Made by a program: the position numbers and the translations under genes. The notes below the pieces were generated by a model. That model saw nothing but the letters and a program-made list of their open reading frames with translations. It was not told where the DNA came from and did not search any database. 64,000 nt of DNA from Rhinopithecus roxellana (lineage: Eukaryota; Chordata; Mammalia; Primates; Cercopithecidae), in assembly GCF_007565055.1 (NCBI RefSeq), contig NC_044560.1:49251030-49315029 (forward strand), read 5' to 3'. This document shows, one piece after another, positions 1-12,334 of the stretch (its first letter is position 1; every line of letters starts with the position of its first letter).

Positions 1-1876
1 ATCCTATTAACATTTTCTCAAGCACTCCCCCACCCCCAACCTTAAACATGCTCCATGAAGATAGGTATTGTTGCACCTTACTCATATCTATAGCAGCGCC
101 TGGCACACACTAGGGACCCAATTAATATTTGCTGAATGAGTGCTGGAGATAGGCATCATTATAGTTTCCAGCAAAAGGATATAACATGATAGGGCCGGGC
201 GCGGTGGCTCAAGCTTGTAATCCCAGCACTTTGGGAGGCCGAGACGGGCGGATCACGAGGTCAGGAGATCGAGACCATCCTGGCTAACACGGTGAAATGC
301 CGTCTCTACTAAAAAAATACAAAAAACTAACCGGGCGCCATGGCGGGCACCTGTAGTCCCAGCTACCCGGAGGCTGAGGCAGGAGAATGGCGTAAACCCA
401 GGAGGCGGAGCTTGCAGTGAGCTGCTGAGATCCGGCCACTGCACGCCAGCCTGGGCGACAGAGCGAGACTCCGTCTCAAAAAAAAAAAAAAAAAAAAAGG
501 ATATAACATGATAACAGAAGAATTTCAGGGTCACTATTTTGATGTTTTCCAAAACTAGACTGAAGAAGGAGACTTGGGGTGAAGTATTTAGCTCAGAATT
601 GCCTTCCTTCTATCTTATTTAGGTCATCTTCTCCTTCCAGTGTTGTGATGCAAATTCATGGAGTGATAGCTATTCCACTGTAGCCTAACCCAAGGACAGT
701 TATAAAGGGAAATCATTGCCAAGAACTATCAAGTGATAAATGAGGTATGTGAACAAACATACAACTTTTTAAAAAAGTAAACGCTCATGATTTGTGGTGT
801 AGGCATGCTTCATGGACTTGAGATCAACATAACCTTTGCCATGTCTAATTTTCTTTTCTTTTCACCATGACTCCCTTTTAGTAATAGAAGTTGATCATGT
901 CAGCTAGGTAATGAAAATAAAGTTCAGGTCTTCCGGCTGGCATCATAAAAATATGTAAAACAATCTCAATAAAACTAACCATAAAACTGTAGTAGTTTGA
1001 GTCTTGAATTCTTGATTCCATCAGGCCTGCTCCACTATTACGCAGCTTCCTTTGCATAAGCCTTGCCTTGTTTACAGCCTCCATTCTGAACTCTGCCTTA
1101 ATGTACCTCACACTCACCTTCTCAGCTTTATGACATTTTCCTGGTTCCTGTATTCATGGCTTATTTTCTTATTTGTGGCCTCACCTGGCCCCTCCTCTAA
1201 CTTTAGCCTGTTTCATCACACCTCAAAGATGATTATCCTGGTGTCTAAGATGTTGTTACTTTTACATCTCAGCTGGGATGGTTGAGAACTCTCCCACCAA
1301 GTTCATCTGGCCCCTCTAGGAGGGCCTAGAATATCCACAGAGGAAGTGACCCTAAAGGGCACTAAGCGCAGGATTTATTCTCCAACGTAAGTTATAAATT
1401 GTATCCACTTATACTAAAGTTTAATCTGAAATCCTAACTATATTAGTGTAGACTCTGAATAGCCCTGACTCAGAGCCTAGGCAGATGTGTGGCTGCGGCC
1501 AGCAAGACCATGGGTGGTAATATTTACTACTGATTTACTGGGCAACCTAAAGATGCAGTTGGAAAATATGACTTTACAGACTGATGTAAATGCCAAAATT
1601 ACATAGGCATGACTTTTAGCCACTCCACAGGACAAAGAGGCAGCAGTAGCTGAACTAGGAAATGCTGCTTTTAACGCTTTCAAGGTTGGCTCAGAAACAA
1701 TGAAAACTTTCAGCAGCTCATCCCAGGGAGCAGCAACAGTAATGCATCTGCACAAAGCTAGTGGGCTGTTGGCCTGTTTTATTTTTTTCTTTTCCTTTTT
1801 CCTCACTTTGCTTCTTCCAAACTTTGTTGCCCTTTGGCCTGCCTTCACCCACGTGCAAGGACTAGCTGTTACTTAC
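1..1876 (-). other. FGGY: FGGY intron, 3'-most in window (partial)
   Basis: Apart from the Alu at 193-498, I recognise no repeat, RNA gene or exon in this stretch. The minus-strand open frame at 1477-1848 lies just past the donor site and shows no protein family resemblance. Confidence 0.6.
193..498 (+). mobile_element. AluY, Old World monkey AluYR type
   Basis: Full-length Alu from ggccgggcgcggtggctc to a run of A. The right arm reads gagatccggccactgcac, the Old World monkey variant. Target duplications ggatataacatgata flank it at 177-191 and 499-513. It is antisense to FGGY. Confidence 0.95.
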
Positions 1877-2024
1877 CATGCCCTTTAGTGTCAGATCTGC
1901 TAAGGGAGACCGGTTGCCATGGAAATCTGGCCAAACATGTAAATCAACCGTAAGGAAACCCACAGGCTGAGCCTTCTTAATCAGATCCAGGTGACTGTTC
2001 AGATATGCATATACACTCTGGCAT
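1877..2024 (-). CDS. FGGY: FGGY coding exon, 148 bp (phase 2-0)
   Basis: The minus-strand acceptor is cacttctcttccag before 2024; the donor is ATG|gtaagt after 1877. The first base completes the split arginine (AG|A), then 49 codons read CQSVYAYLNSHLDLIKKAQ, PVGFLTVDLHVWPDFHGNR and SPLADLTLKGM. The WPDFHGNRSP motif is characteristic of the FGGY C-terminal domain. By recollection the human exon has I where this has V in CQSVY. The intron upstream is 16,546 bp (2025-18570). Retention of the following intron would give a stop after four codons (gta agt aac agc tag). This exon and the 62-bp exon sum to 210 bp, so joint skipping would keep frame. Confidence 0.95.
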
Positions 2025-2219
2025 CTGGAAGAGAAGTGAATTTTATTTTTAAAAGGGGGATAGGGTCAGGGAGCAAATCATTCGATAGAAAGAAACCATT
2101 TGTACTTCTGTATCAGTTTCAGGAAGGTAAGCAGGTTTCTAAAAGCTTCAGAGAAGCCAGCCCACTGTTCTCTCAAATCACACTGTAGTATCACCAAGAA
2201 AGGTGCCCATCCTAGTAGA

Positions 2220-2440
2220 AAGGTTTGGAGTCAGAAGACTGGATTCAGGAATGGCTTTACTCTCAGTAGGTGTATGGCCATGAGAAAGTTATTCAAACTT
2301 TCTGAGCCACTCTCTTCTCATCTGTAAAAACAGATATCATAATCCCTGTCCAACTTACCTCATAGGGTTAGTGTGAAGATCAAAGAAGGTTATGTATGTG
2401 AAGGCATGGTATTTTGTAAACTGTACAGTACTGTACATAT
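2220..2440 (+). repeat. MIR SINE remnant
   Basis: Typical MIR order: tggagtcagaagactggattcag, then tggccatgagaaagttattcaaactttctgagcc, then an atctgtaaaa segment and a gtgaagatc stretch, each with scattered mismatches. Confidence 0.75.
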
Positions 2441-2636
2441 GTCAAAAATTTATGAAAATCAGTATTCCTAATTGTAATAATTATGATGAGTTGATAAATG
2501 GAGAGAAATATAAGTTCCCAGACTCAGGATAGGATTTTGCTAAGGAAAGTGACTGAATGTTTTAAATGCAGTTAGGATCAGGAGTTAGAGACCTGATTTT
2601 CAACCTAAACTCACCAAATGACATTGTGTACGTTTT

Positions 2637-2908
2637 TTCTTTTCTTTTTTTTTTTCTTTTTGAGACAGAGTTTCACTCTTGTTGCCCTGGTGGGAGTGCA
2701 ATGGCGTGATCTCGGCTCACTGCAATCTCCGCCTCCCAGATTCAAGCAATTCTCCTGCCTCAGCCTCCCTGCCCAGCTAATTTTTGTACTTTCAGTAGAG
2801 GTTTCACCATGTTGGCCAGGCTAGTGTCAAACTCCTGACCTCAGGTGATCCACATGGCTCGGCCTCCCAAAGTGCTGGGATTATAGGTGTGAGCCACCGT
2901 GCCTGGCT
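2637..2908 (-). mobile_element. AluS-like, internal deletion
   Basis: Reverse-complement Alu with a leading T tract (gagacagagtttcactcttg) and terminal gagccaccgtgcctggc. About 30 bp is missing between cagcctccct and gcccagctaa. Confidence 0.9.
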
Positions 2909-3009
2909 TTTTTCTTCTCTTTAAGTCTCTGTTTCTTCATGTGTAGAATGAGGGAGTCAGACCAACTCCTTCATTCTCTACATATTCAGGTGAAGAGGAA
3001 GTGGAGAGA

Positions 3010-3190
3010 AGATGATGGGTGTGAGAGCACTACTCGGTTCAGATCTTGGTACTACCTCTCCTAGCTCGGTAAAATGGGCCAGTGACTTAACCTCTCTGAC
3101 TTCCAACTTTCCCACTCATAAAATAGGTTTAATAACACCTCCCTCGCTGGGTTAAATCACACCACATGGCACAAAGATTAAAGCTGGTCA
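3010..3190 (+). repeat. MIR SINE remnant
   Basis: Shows the MIR core (cagtgacttaacctctctga), followed by cactcataaaataggttta and a degraded 3' part. Confidence 0.65.
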
Positions 3191-5029
3191 GCCTTCCCCT
3201 CTTAAAAGATGCTGCTTTCTAAAAGTTCTGAACCAATGATTTCAAAAGAAAGTGGATATTGCAGAAGTTGGCATCTGTGCTACTTCCCACTGGGGTCCTT
3301 GGAAGTCTCTTTAAAGGTTAAAAACATGGCTTGTATAATGGCAGAAAAAAAAGTATAGGAAATCAATGTCCAAAGGAGGTTAATATCTAAGATACTTAAG
3401 GCATTATTTGTTTTGCATTTTAAAAGTGTTTTAGAAGGAAGGCTCAGCGATTTCTAGTTCTAGTTTGTGATTGGGTGAGTGTCCTCATGGATCCCATGAA
3501 GTTGCCAAAAGTTTCCTGTACTTGGTGTAGGGAAACAAATCAATGAGTAGAGCAGCGATTTTTAAATTCTCCTTTTACCCCTTTATCAGTAGAACTCCTT
3601 TATTAAACAAAAAGTTTATGTAAATATTCAATGTAAAAATATAGAAAAGCAAAGCTGCTCTGTGTGAGCTTGAGTGTGTCAATGTGAATGCATGTATATG
3701 TGCGTGTGTGAGTGCGTGTGATGTGTGCTAGGGTGGAGGTGAGGGCAGCCCTACCGCCCTACCTACCAACAGTTTATTTGCTTCTTGCTGTAATAGCTCA
3801 TTCTCATCTGCAAAAATCTTCTTTCTTAGATCATATTGGCAGGAATAAGATATTACTGGGAAAAGGCTTAACAACTACAGTTAACACCAGCTGCCATTCC
3901 CTAAGTATACACCAGACCTCCCAGCACTGCCCAGTGGGGGAGGTATCACTAACATCCCTTTACAGAGGAGATGCTTCAAGAGGTAAAGAGACAGGTCTGA
4001 GTCCAGCTTTAAACCCTTCTCCTTGTGATTCTGAAGCCATGGGCTCTCTGTATCTTAGGTCAGAAATTGTTCATCAAAGCCTGATAAACTCAAACCCTGT
4101 TTTAGAATGATTTTATTATGGCTTCAGGAAAGGATCCTCTGAAGCCTCCATACAAGGTAGAGCCAGAACAACATATCAGGGAACATGAATATGATAACCT
4201 CTTGGTTTTCCATCTCTTTGCTCTCTCTGCTCCTGGTCCAATGGAAATCACATTCACAAGACAAGCCTCGAGAACATCTTTTCTAGCCGGAAGTCAAGAG
4301 TCTGCACTAATTCTTGCGACTTTCCACTTCAGAATAGCCACTGCTCTTAAAGCCAGTTTTTTTTTTTTGGAAACACATGTCTATAAATCTTTTCATTCTG
4401 CCTCTCAAGGAATCTCTGAGCAGGGCATTTGGTTTCAGACATCTGGGTCAATAAGAACCTATAGGGCTAATTATTATTGATTCGTCATTGTCTCATTTAC
4501 TGCAGGTCTTTGCAAACAGTGAGATTCATTTAGCCTCTACATATATGGCCACTCATGCACTAATGAGATCCCTGGGGGATGGGGCATATGCTTACCCCTT
4601 TGACTCCTAACCTCCTTGCAGCTGTATGTTTATTCTTTGAATGCAGCCATTCCCCTACATGTTTTTTCAATTATACCTTACCATGTGTGCTATCTGAGTA
4701 TATCATTCAAAATGAAATGCACTTGGAAGACATTAAACTAACTAATACACATCATTATTCACATAATTTTAACCTTGCATGATACCTTTTTTGGTTCTGA
4801 CTTTGTTTCATTTTGTATGTTTTATCAATTCTTTCTCAAATGGCAGCCTGCCTTCTTCTAGCTAGGGAATCACATGTTAACTGTGATCCCAAGTGGATCG
4901 CTCTCCCTCTCTCTCATGAACCCCAGGCTGATATATCCTGTTTCAGAGGGAGAAATTTTTGCTGTCCACATCCCTTTGGGTATCATGAAGAAAATATAGT
5001 TTCAATAATCATAAAGTGACTTCACCACG

Positions 5030-5175
5030 CACCAGCTGGATGATCAGGTAGGCAAACCCTCTCTGAGCCTATTTGCTTTTTTTACTATTGGAGCTAATAC
5101 TGTCTACTTAAAGCCTGCTATGAAGATTAAACATAGAGCCCTGAGCACTATAAAATGACAGGTTTATCAGTAAAT
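5030..5175 (+). repeat. MIR SINE remnant (probable)
   Basis: Diverged MIR-like order: ctgagcctatttgc, then a gaagattaaa segment and gcactataaaatgac. Confidence 0.5.
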
Positions 5176-5498
5176 AGTTTCCTCTTCTTTGCCATCATAA
5201 GAAACTCATTTTTAGTTTTTTAAAAATCCAAGAATCAAAGAAGATGTTTTTTTCGAACCTTATTGCTTGTAATCTTAAATGCAGACAGCATCCTGGAAAC
5301 CTCTCATGTCCTCTCCCTCTCCATAAATCACCTAATTCTTTGGGTTCACAGGCTGCCCAGAGACTATGGTGGCCATACTCTTAAACCAAAAAATCAGAAT
5401 ACATGATATAACAAAATGTACTTGTGCCCTTTCTAGCAGTAAGAGAAAGTCTTAGAAAAGAAGCTTCCATATTGTCTGTGTCTAGTTCCTTAACTTCC

Positions 5499-5797
5499 TT
5501 TTTTTTTTTTTTTTTGAGATGGAGTCTCTCTCTGTTGCTAGGCTGGAGTGGAGTGGCGCGATCTCAGCCCACTGAAACCTCTGCCTCCTGGGTTCAAGTG
5601 ATTCTCCTGTCTTAGACTCCCAAGTAGATAGGGCTACAGGTGCGTGCCACCATGTCCAGCTAATTTTTTTTTTATTTTTAGTAGAGTCGGGATTTCAACA
5701 TGTTGGCCGGGATGGTCTTGATCTGCTGACCTCATGATCCACCCGTCTCGGCCTCCCAAAGTGCTAGGATTACAGGTGTAAGCCACCGTGCGCAGCC
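5499..5797 (-). mobile_element. AluS-like
   Basis: Complete reverse-complement Alu with leading T17. Target duplications ctagttccttaacttc (5482-5497) and ctagttccttacttc (5797-5811) differ by a single base, indicating an old but intact insertion. Confidence 0.92.
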
Positions 5798-6296
5798 TAG
5801 TTCCTTACTTCTTAACCCAATACACTATGCATTCTGCCTGCTCTATTCTACTGAAACTGGTCCCACCATGAGGAACAATACCCTCTTTGTTGTTAATGCC
5901 GAAGAACCATTTTGGGCATTTTACACCATTTGACCACTCCTTCCTCATTTGTTCTCGTTTCTGAAACACTATTCTCTCTTGATTTTCCTTCCTCCTCTTT
6001 GGCTGGTTCTCCTTCTTCACTTGTTCATTAAACACATGACATCTTCCAGAGATCTACTGTCTTTGACCATTTTCTTACTCTTTATCTCCTCTTGGCTGAT
6101 CCTATCCTCTTCTCACGGCTCCAGTTACCATCTAGTGCTGAGGACTTCCAAATATATGACCTTAACTCCTGTCCATTTCTCTCTTATGAGTTCCAGGTCA
6201 AGTATTCGACCACTCTTTAAGTGCCTCCTCTTAGATATCCAAAGACAAGTCAACTAAGAATGTCCAATCAGGATCCATTTTTAAAAATGTATTACC

Positions 6297-7328
6297 TGAG
6301 GCGGAGCAAGATGGTCGAATAGGAACAGCTCCAGTCTCCAACTCCCAGCGCGAGCGACACAGAAGACCGGTGATTTCTGCATTTTCAACTGAGGTACTGG
6401 GGTCATCTCACTAGGGAGTGCCGGACAATCGGTGCTGGTCAGCTGCTGCAGCCTGACCAGCGAGAGCTGAAGCAGGGCGAGGCATCGCCTCACCTGGGAA
6501 GCACAAGGGGGAAGGGAATCCCTTTTCCAAGCCAGGGGAACTGAGACACAACACCTGGAAAATCGGGTAACTCCCACCCCAATACTGCGCTTTAAGCAAA
6601 CAGGCACACCAGGAGATTATACCCACCCCTGGCCGGGAGGGTCCCACGGCCACGGAGCCTCCCTCATTGCTAGCACAGCAGTCTGCCATCTAACCGCAAG
6701 GCGGCAGCAAGGCTGGGGGAGGGGCGCCCGCCATTGCTGAGGCTTAAGTAGGTAAACAAAGCCGCTGGGAAGCTCGAACTGGGTGGAGCTCACAGCAGCT
6801 CAAGGAAACTTGCCTGTCTCTGTAGACTCCACCTCTGGGGACAGGGCACAGCTAAACAACAACAACAAAAAAAAGCAGCAGAAACCTGCCCAGACGCAAA
6901 CGACTCTGTCTGATAGCTTTGAAGAGAGCAGTGGTTCTCCCAACACGGAGGCTGAGATCTGAGAACGGACAGACTGCCTGCTCAAGTGGGTCCCTGACCC
7001 CTGAGTAGCCTAACTGGGAGACATCCCCCACTAGGGGCAGTCTGACACCCCACACCTCACAGGGTGGAGTACACCCCTGAGAGGAAGCTTCCAAAGGAAG
7101 AATCAGACAGGTACACTTGCTGTTCAGCAATATTCTATCTTCTGCAACCTCTGCTGCTGATACCCAGGCAAACAGGGTCTGGAGTGGACCTCAAGCAATC
7201 TCCAACAGACCTACAGCTGAGGGTCCTGACTATTAGAAGGAAAACCATCAAACAGGAAGAACACCTATACCAAAACCCCATCAGTACGTTACCATCATCA
7301 AAGACCAGAGGCAGATAAAACCACAAAG
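6297..7328 (+). promoter_or_regulatory. L1 5' UTR with internal promoter
   Basis: GC-rich L1P-type 5' UTR, including gtgccggacaatcggtgctg and ctgcgctttaagcaaacag. The YY1-type site caagatgg near the first base (6308-6315) positions the start of L1 transcription in active elements. Activity here is unknown. Confidence 0.8.
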
Positions 7329-8350
7329 ATGGGGAAGAAGCAGGGCAGAAAAGCTGGAAATTCAAAAAATAAGAGTGCATCTCCCCCTGCAAAGGAGCGC
7401 AGCTCATCGCCAGCAACGGATCAAAGCTGGTCAGAGAATGACTTTGACGAGATGAGAGAAGAAGGCTTCAGTCCATCAAACTTCTCAGAGCTAAAGGAGG
7501 AATTACGTACTCAGCGCAAAGAAACTAAAAATCTTGAAAAAAGAGTGGAAGAATTGATAGCTAGAATAATTAATGCAGAGAAGGTCATAAACGAAATGAC
7601 AGAGATGAAAACCATGACATGAGAAATACGTGACAAATCCGCAAGCTTCAGTAACCGACTCGATCAACTGGAAGAAAGAGTATCAGCGATTGAGGATCAA
7701 ATGAATGAAATGAAGTGAGAAGAGAAACCAAAAGAAAAAAGAAGAAAAAGAAATGAACAAAGCCTGCAAGAAGTATGGGATTCTGTAAAAAGACCAAATC
7801 TACGTCTGATTGGGGTGCCTGAAAGTGAGGGGGAAAACGGAACCAAGTTGGAAAACACTCTTCAGGATATCATACAGGAGAACTTCCCCAACCTAGTAGG
7901 GCAGGCCAACATTCAAATGCAGGAAATACAGAGAACACCACAAAGATACTCCTTGAGAAGAGCAACTCCAAGACACATAATTGCCAGATTCACCAAAGTT
8001 GAAATGAAGGAAAAAATCTTAAGGGTAGCCAGAGAGAAAGGTCGGGTTACCCACAAAGGGAAGCCCATCAGACTAACAGCAGACCTCTTGGCAGAAACCC
8101 TACATGCCAGAAGAGAGTGGGGGGCCAATATTCAACATTCTTAAAGAAAAGAATTTTAAACCCAGAATTTCATATCCAGCCAAACTAAGTTTCATAAGTG
8201 AAGGAGAAATAAAATCCTTTACAGATAAGCAAATGCTTAGAGATTTTGTCACCACCAGGCCTGCCTTACAAGAGACCCTGAAGGAAGCCCTAAACATGGA
8301 AAGGAACAACCAACCGGTACCAGCCATTGCAAAAACATGCCAAAATGTAA
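7329..8350 (+). pseudogene. L1 ORF1 remnant
   Basis: Starts ATGGGGAAGAAGCAGGGC. ORF1p is the RNA-binding coiled-coil trimer of the L1 ribonucleoprotein; the usual frame is 338 codons. This copy has two in-frame TGA stops (7620-7622 and 7716-7718), one extra G in the G6 run near 8118-8123 and about four extra bases near 8310. The span is 1022 bp against an expected 1017 bp, which agrees with a net gain of five bases. The RNA-recognition and C-terminal regions remain recognisable in separate frames (for example FNILKEKNFKPRISYPAKLS). Not functional. Confidence 0.9.
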
Positions 8351-8413
8351 AGACCATCGAGGCTAGGAAGAAACTGCATCAACTAATGAGCAAAATAACC
8401 AGTTAATATCATA

Positions 8414-10459
8414 ATGGCAGGATCAAGTTCACACATAACAATATTAACCTTAAATGTAAATGGACTAAATGCTCCAATTAAAAGACACAGACTGGCAAAG
8501 TGGATGAAGAGTCAAGACCCATCAGTCTGCTGTATTCAGGAGACCCATCTCACATGCAGAGACATACATAGGCTCAAAATAAAGGGATGGAGGAAGATCT
8601 ACCAAGCAAATGGAGAACAAAAAAATGCAGGGGTTGCAATCCTAGTCTCTGATAAAATAGACTTTAAACCATCAAAGATCAAAAGAGACAAAGAAGGCCA
8701 TTACATAATGGTAAAGGGATCAATTCAACAGGAAGAGCTAACTATCCTAAATACATATGCACCCAATACAGGAGCACCCAAATTCATAAAGCAAGTCCTT
8801 AGAGACTTACGAAGAGACTTAGACTCCCATACAATAATAATGGGAGACTTCAACACTCCACTGTCAATATTAGACAGATCAACGAGACAGAAAGTTAACA
8901 AGGATATCCAGGAATTGAACTCATTTCTGCACCAAGCGGACCTAACAGACCTCTATAGAACTCTCCACCCCAAATCAACAGAATATACATTCTTCTCAGC
9001 ACCACATCGCACTTATTCCAAAATTGACCACATAATTGGAAGTAAAGCACTCCTCAGCAAATGTAAAAGAACAGAAATTATAACAAACTGTCTCTCAGAC
9101 CACAGTGCAATCAAACTAGAACTCAGGACTAAGAAACTCAATCAAAACCGCTCAACTACATGGAAACTGAACAATTTGCTCCTGCATGACTACTGGGTAC
9201 ATAACGAAATGAAGGCAGAAATAAAGATGTTATTTGAAACCAATGATAACAAAGATACAACATACCAGAATCTCTGGGACACATTTAAAGCAGTGTGTAG
9301 AGGGAAATTTATAGCACTAAATGCCCACAAGAGAAAGCTGGAAAGATCTAAAATTGACACTCTAACATCACAATTAAAAGAACTGGAGAAGCAAGAGCAA
9401 ACACATTCAAAAGCTAGCAGAAGGCAAGAAATAACTAAGATCAGAGCAGAACTGAAGGAGATAGAGACACAAAAAGCCTCCAAAAAATCAGTGAATCCAG
9501 GAGTTGGTTTTTTGAAAAGATCGACAAAATTGACAGACCGCTAGCAAGACTAATAAAGAAGAAAAGGGGGAAGAATCAAATACACGCAATAAAAAATGAT
9601 AAAGGAGATATCACCACCGACCCCACAGAAATACAAACTACCATCAGAGAATACTATAAACACCTCTACACAAATCAACTAGAAAATCTAGAAGAAATGG
9701 ATAATTTCCTGGACACTTACACTCTTCCAAGACTAAACCAGGAAGAAGTTGAATCCCTGAATAGACCAATAGCAGGCTCTGAAATTGAGGCAACAATTAA
9801 TAGCCTACCCACCAAAAAAAGTCCAGGACCAGATGGATTCACAGCTGAATTCTACCAGAGGTACAAGGAGGAGCTGGTACCATTCCTTCTGAAACTATTC
9901 CAATCAATTGAAAAAGAGGGAATCCTCCCTAACTCATTTTATGAGGCCAACATCATCCTGATACCAAAGCCTGGCAGAGACACAACAAAAAAAGAAAATT
10001 TTAGACCAATATCCCTGATGAACATCGATGCAGAAATCCTCAATAAAATACTGGCAAACCGGATTCAGCAGCACATCAAAAAGCTTATCCACCATGATCA
10101 AGTGGGCTTCATCCCTGGGATGCAAGGCTGGTTCAACATTCGCAAATCAATAAACGTAATCCAGCATATAAACAGAACCAAAGATACGAACCACATGATT
10201 ATCTCAATAGATGCAGAAAAGGCTTTTGACAAAATTCAACAGCCCTTCATGCTAAAAACGCTCAATAAATTCGGTATTGATGGAACGTACCTCAAAATAA
10301 TAAGAGCTATTTATGACAAACCCACAGCCAATATCATACTGAATGGGCAAAAACTGGAAAAATTCCCTTTGAAAACTGGCACAAGACAGGGATGCCCTCT
10401 CTCACCACTCCTATTCAACATAGTGTTGGAAGTTCTGGCTAGGGCAATCAGGCAAGAGG
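8414..10459 (+). pseudogene. L1 ORF2 remnant (endonuclease plus partial RT)
   Basis: The first 376 codons (8414-9544) encode a complete APE-like endonuclease domain. Recognisable catalytic segments are TLNVNGLNAP, CCIQETHL, IIMGDFNTP and CLSDHSAI. A one-base deletion near 9475-9485 relative to the family then shifts the frame, which reopens as a reverse transcriptase segment (9697-10464) with LPTKKSPGPDGF and GTRQGCPLSPLLFNIVLE. The sequence ends before the FADD catalytic motif, so no active RT or cysteine-rich tail can be made. Not a host gene. Confidence 0.92.
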
Positions 10460-11034
10460 AATAGGCATCTTATGACCTCCCTACACATGCCCCATGCCAG
10501 GCACTGTGCTGAGCTACTGGTAACCAGTTGGGAGGTAGAAAATAAGAGGATTTATGTCCTAAATCAGCACAGACCCTTGGTCTTCTAGAGAAGACTCCAA
10601 TTCCCTGAGCACTTTCTTTTACTTGCATGCAAAACAGAAGTCAAAGAAACGTATAATAATATCCAACTAATTTCTGTAAGAAATCTTTCTGACCTTAGAG
10701 CCATTAAGAATTTACCAATTATCTTTGCATACCACAGGGTTTCGATGAAAGGTGTTAATATTATCACACTGACTGCCCTAGCTCAGGGAAGGCTAAGTAA
10801 ATATTCAGTGATAGACTCAATGCCCCAGTTGTCAGAATGAGGGTCCAAGGTTTAAAAAGCCTTAAAGGCAAAAAGGGGACTCTGAATACAAAAGAGCAGA
10901 ATGGAAAGAGAGAAAAATTTTTAGAAGTGAAGTCTGAGAGCTCCCAATAATCCTCATTTCCTCATCTACAATTAAATGAGATAACACACGTGAAACTATC
11001 ATCACTAAGCACAGTGCCAAACATATGCAAATTC

Positions 11035-11331
11035 TTTTTTTTTTTTTGAGACGGAGTCTCGCTCTGTCGCCCAGACTGGAGTGCAGTGGCCAGATCTCAG
11101 CTCACTGCAAGCTCCGCCTCCCGGGTTTACGCCATTCTCCTGCCTCAGCCTCCCGAGTAGCTGGGACTACAGGCGCCCGCCACCTCGCCCGGCTAGTTTG
11201 TTTTGTATTTTTTAGTAGAGACGGGGTTTCACCGTGTTAGCCAGGATGGTCTCGATCTCCTGACCTCGTGATCCGCCCGTCTCGGCCTCCCAAAGTGCTG
11301 GGATTACAGGCTTGAGCCACCGCGCCCGGCC
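11035..11331 (-). mobile_element. AluY, Old World monkey AluYR type
   Basis: Reverse-complement Alu with gtgcagtggccagatctcag, the complement of the monkey-type right arm. Perfect 13-bp target duplications tatgcaaattctt lie at 11024-11036 and 11332-11344. Confidence 0.95.
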
Positions 11332-11350
11332 TATGCAAATTCTTAATAAA

Positions 11351-11981
11351 TGTACTTGTCGATGCTGAGCCCAGGCCAGCTCCGGTGAAGTTAGACCCTC
11401 GGAGCTGGTCTTGGACTGCCAGGGCATGACCCCTTTGGTGACCCCTGCTGACCATGGCAGTGTTTCATGACGAGGTGGAAATAGAGGACTTCCAACATGA
11501 CAAGGACTCGGAGACGTATTTCTATCCCTGCCCATGTGGCAGTAACTTCTCCATCACCAAGGAAGATTTGGAGAATGGGGACGATGTGGCAATGTGTCCT
11601 AGCTGCTCTCTCATTATAAAAGGGATTTATGACAAAGATCAGTTTGTGTGTGCAGAAAGAGTCCCAGCCCCTTTAGCCAACATAGAATTAGTTAAGTGCT
11701 GAAGAAGCCTTCAGGAATCCAAATCCTGAACAGTTGGAAATGAGCCCAGATAGAAACATCAAATGCAAAGCTACTGGCTTCACAGAGACAACCATTTGTG
11801 ATTTGCTGTTCTGTGAGAGTGTGGATTCTTTCCATCAACTGCTGATTTCATCTTCAGGAAGCAAGTCCATAACACGACATATCTGGATTTTGTGCTTAGA
11901 ACCTTAAATTGGAAGCATTCTTAATGATCCATCTAAATTTAAAAGAAGATAATTTCAAAACAGTAAAAAAAAAAAAAAAAA
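11351..11981 (+). pseudogene. DPH3: DPH3 processed retrocopy
   Basis: An intronless copy of a DPH3 mRNA: 5' UTR (about 11351-11453), open frame (11454-11702), 3' UTR and a 17-nt A tail (11965-11981). A probable, slightly diverged target duplication is gtacttgtc (11352-11360) versus gttcttgtc (11982-11990). It sits directly beside an AluYR in an FGGY intron, antisense to FGGY. No obvious AATAAA precedes the tail. The frame has survived, so 'pseudogene' describes its origin rather than proven inactivity. Confidence 0.85.
11454..11702 (+). CDS. Open DPH3-like frame in the retrocopy, 82 aa
   Basis: DPH3 is a small CSL-type zinc-finger protein that supplies electrons to DPH1-DPH2 in the first step of diphthamide synthesis on elongation factor 2. 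The 82-residue length matches DPH3. The protein starts MAVFHDEVEIEDFQ, and all four zinc ligands are kept (C26, C28 in YPCPCG; C48, C51 in CPSC), as is the C-terminal ELVKC-like end (ELVKC after NI). From memory about ten residues differ from human DPH3, including changes in the C-terminal third (CAERVPAPLANI). No stop or frameshift is present. Expression is unknown and no promoter was identified. Confidence 0.6.
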   Translation: MAVFHDEVEIEDFQHDKDSETYFYPCPCGSNFSITKEDLENGDDVAMCPSCSLIIKGIYDKDQFVCAERVPAPLANIELVKC

Positions 11982-12334
11982 GTTCTTGTCCTCCTTTTCC
12001 CCTTTCTTTGCTTGAGGGGGATTTGCACAGCCTTTAATGAGAAGCTTTAAATATATCTGAAATTCGCGATATAGAGGACTAGTGAATTTTAAGAAATTGG
12101 TATTCAGTGGGATTATGGGAATTACCAAAGCAAAATAAGTTTGAGGAATAAATCAAATCAAGAAAAATTAGCTGTCCTCAGAGCAATAAGAGAAAAATTC
12201 AGTGAAGGTAGGAAAAAAGAAAGGTAGAGGAAAAAAATGTGCACCAGCACAACAAAGACAATCTTAAGGGGTTTGAAACCAATGTTCTATATCTCCTTAT
12301 TTATCTACAATTTTCCTTAGAGCATTTATCAGTG

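Larger units (their letters stand above)
6297..10460 (+). mobile_element. L1 with intact 5' end, 3' third missing
   Basis: Starts with the L1 5' end gcggagcaagatgg, has about 1 kb of 5' UTR, then ORF1 and ORF2. It stops abruptly within reverse transcriptase at about 10460, followed by unrelated sequence. There is no 3' UTR, no A tail and no visible target duplication. L1s normally lose their 5' ends, so loss of the 3' end points to a later deletion or rearrangement. It is antisense to FGGY. Confidence 0.93.

Noticed and set aside
1477..1848. 123-codon minus-strand frame next to the last FGGY exon in the window, as an exon extension or retained intron
   Set aside because: Reading through the donor in the FGGY frame gives a stop after four codons, so the frame cannot be joined by retention. 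No acceptor or family support was seen.
8414..9544. 376-codon frame as a possible host nuclease gene
   Set aside because: It is the endonuclease part of L1 ORF2, flanked by L1 5' UTR, ORF1 and RT sequence.
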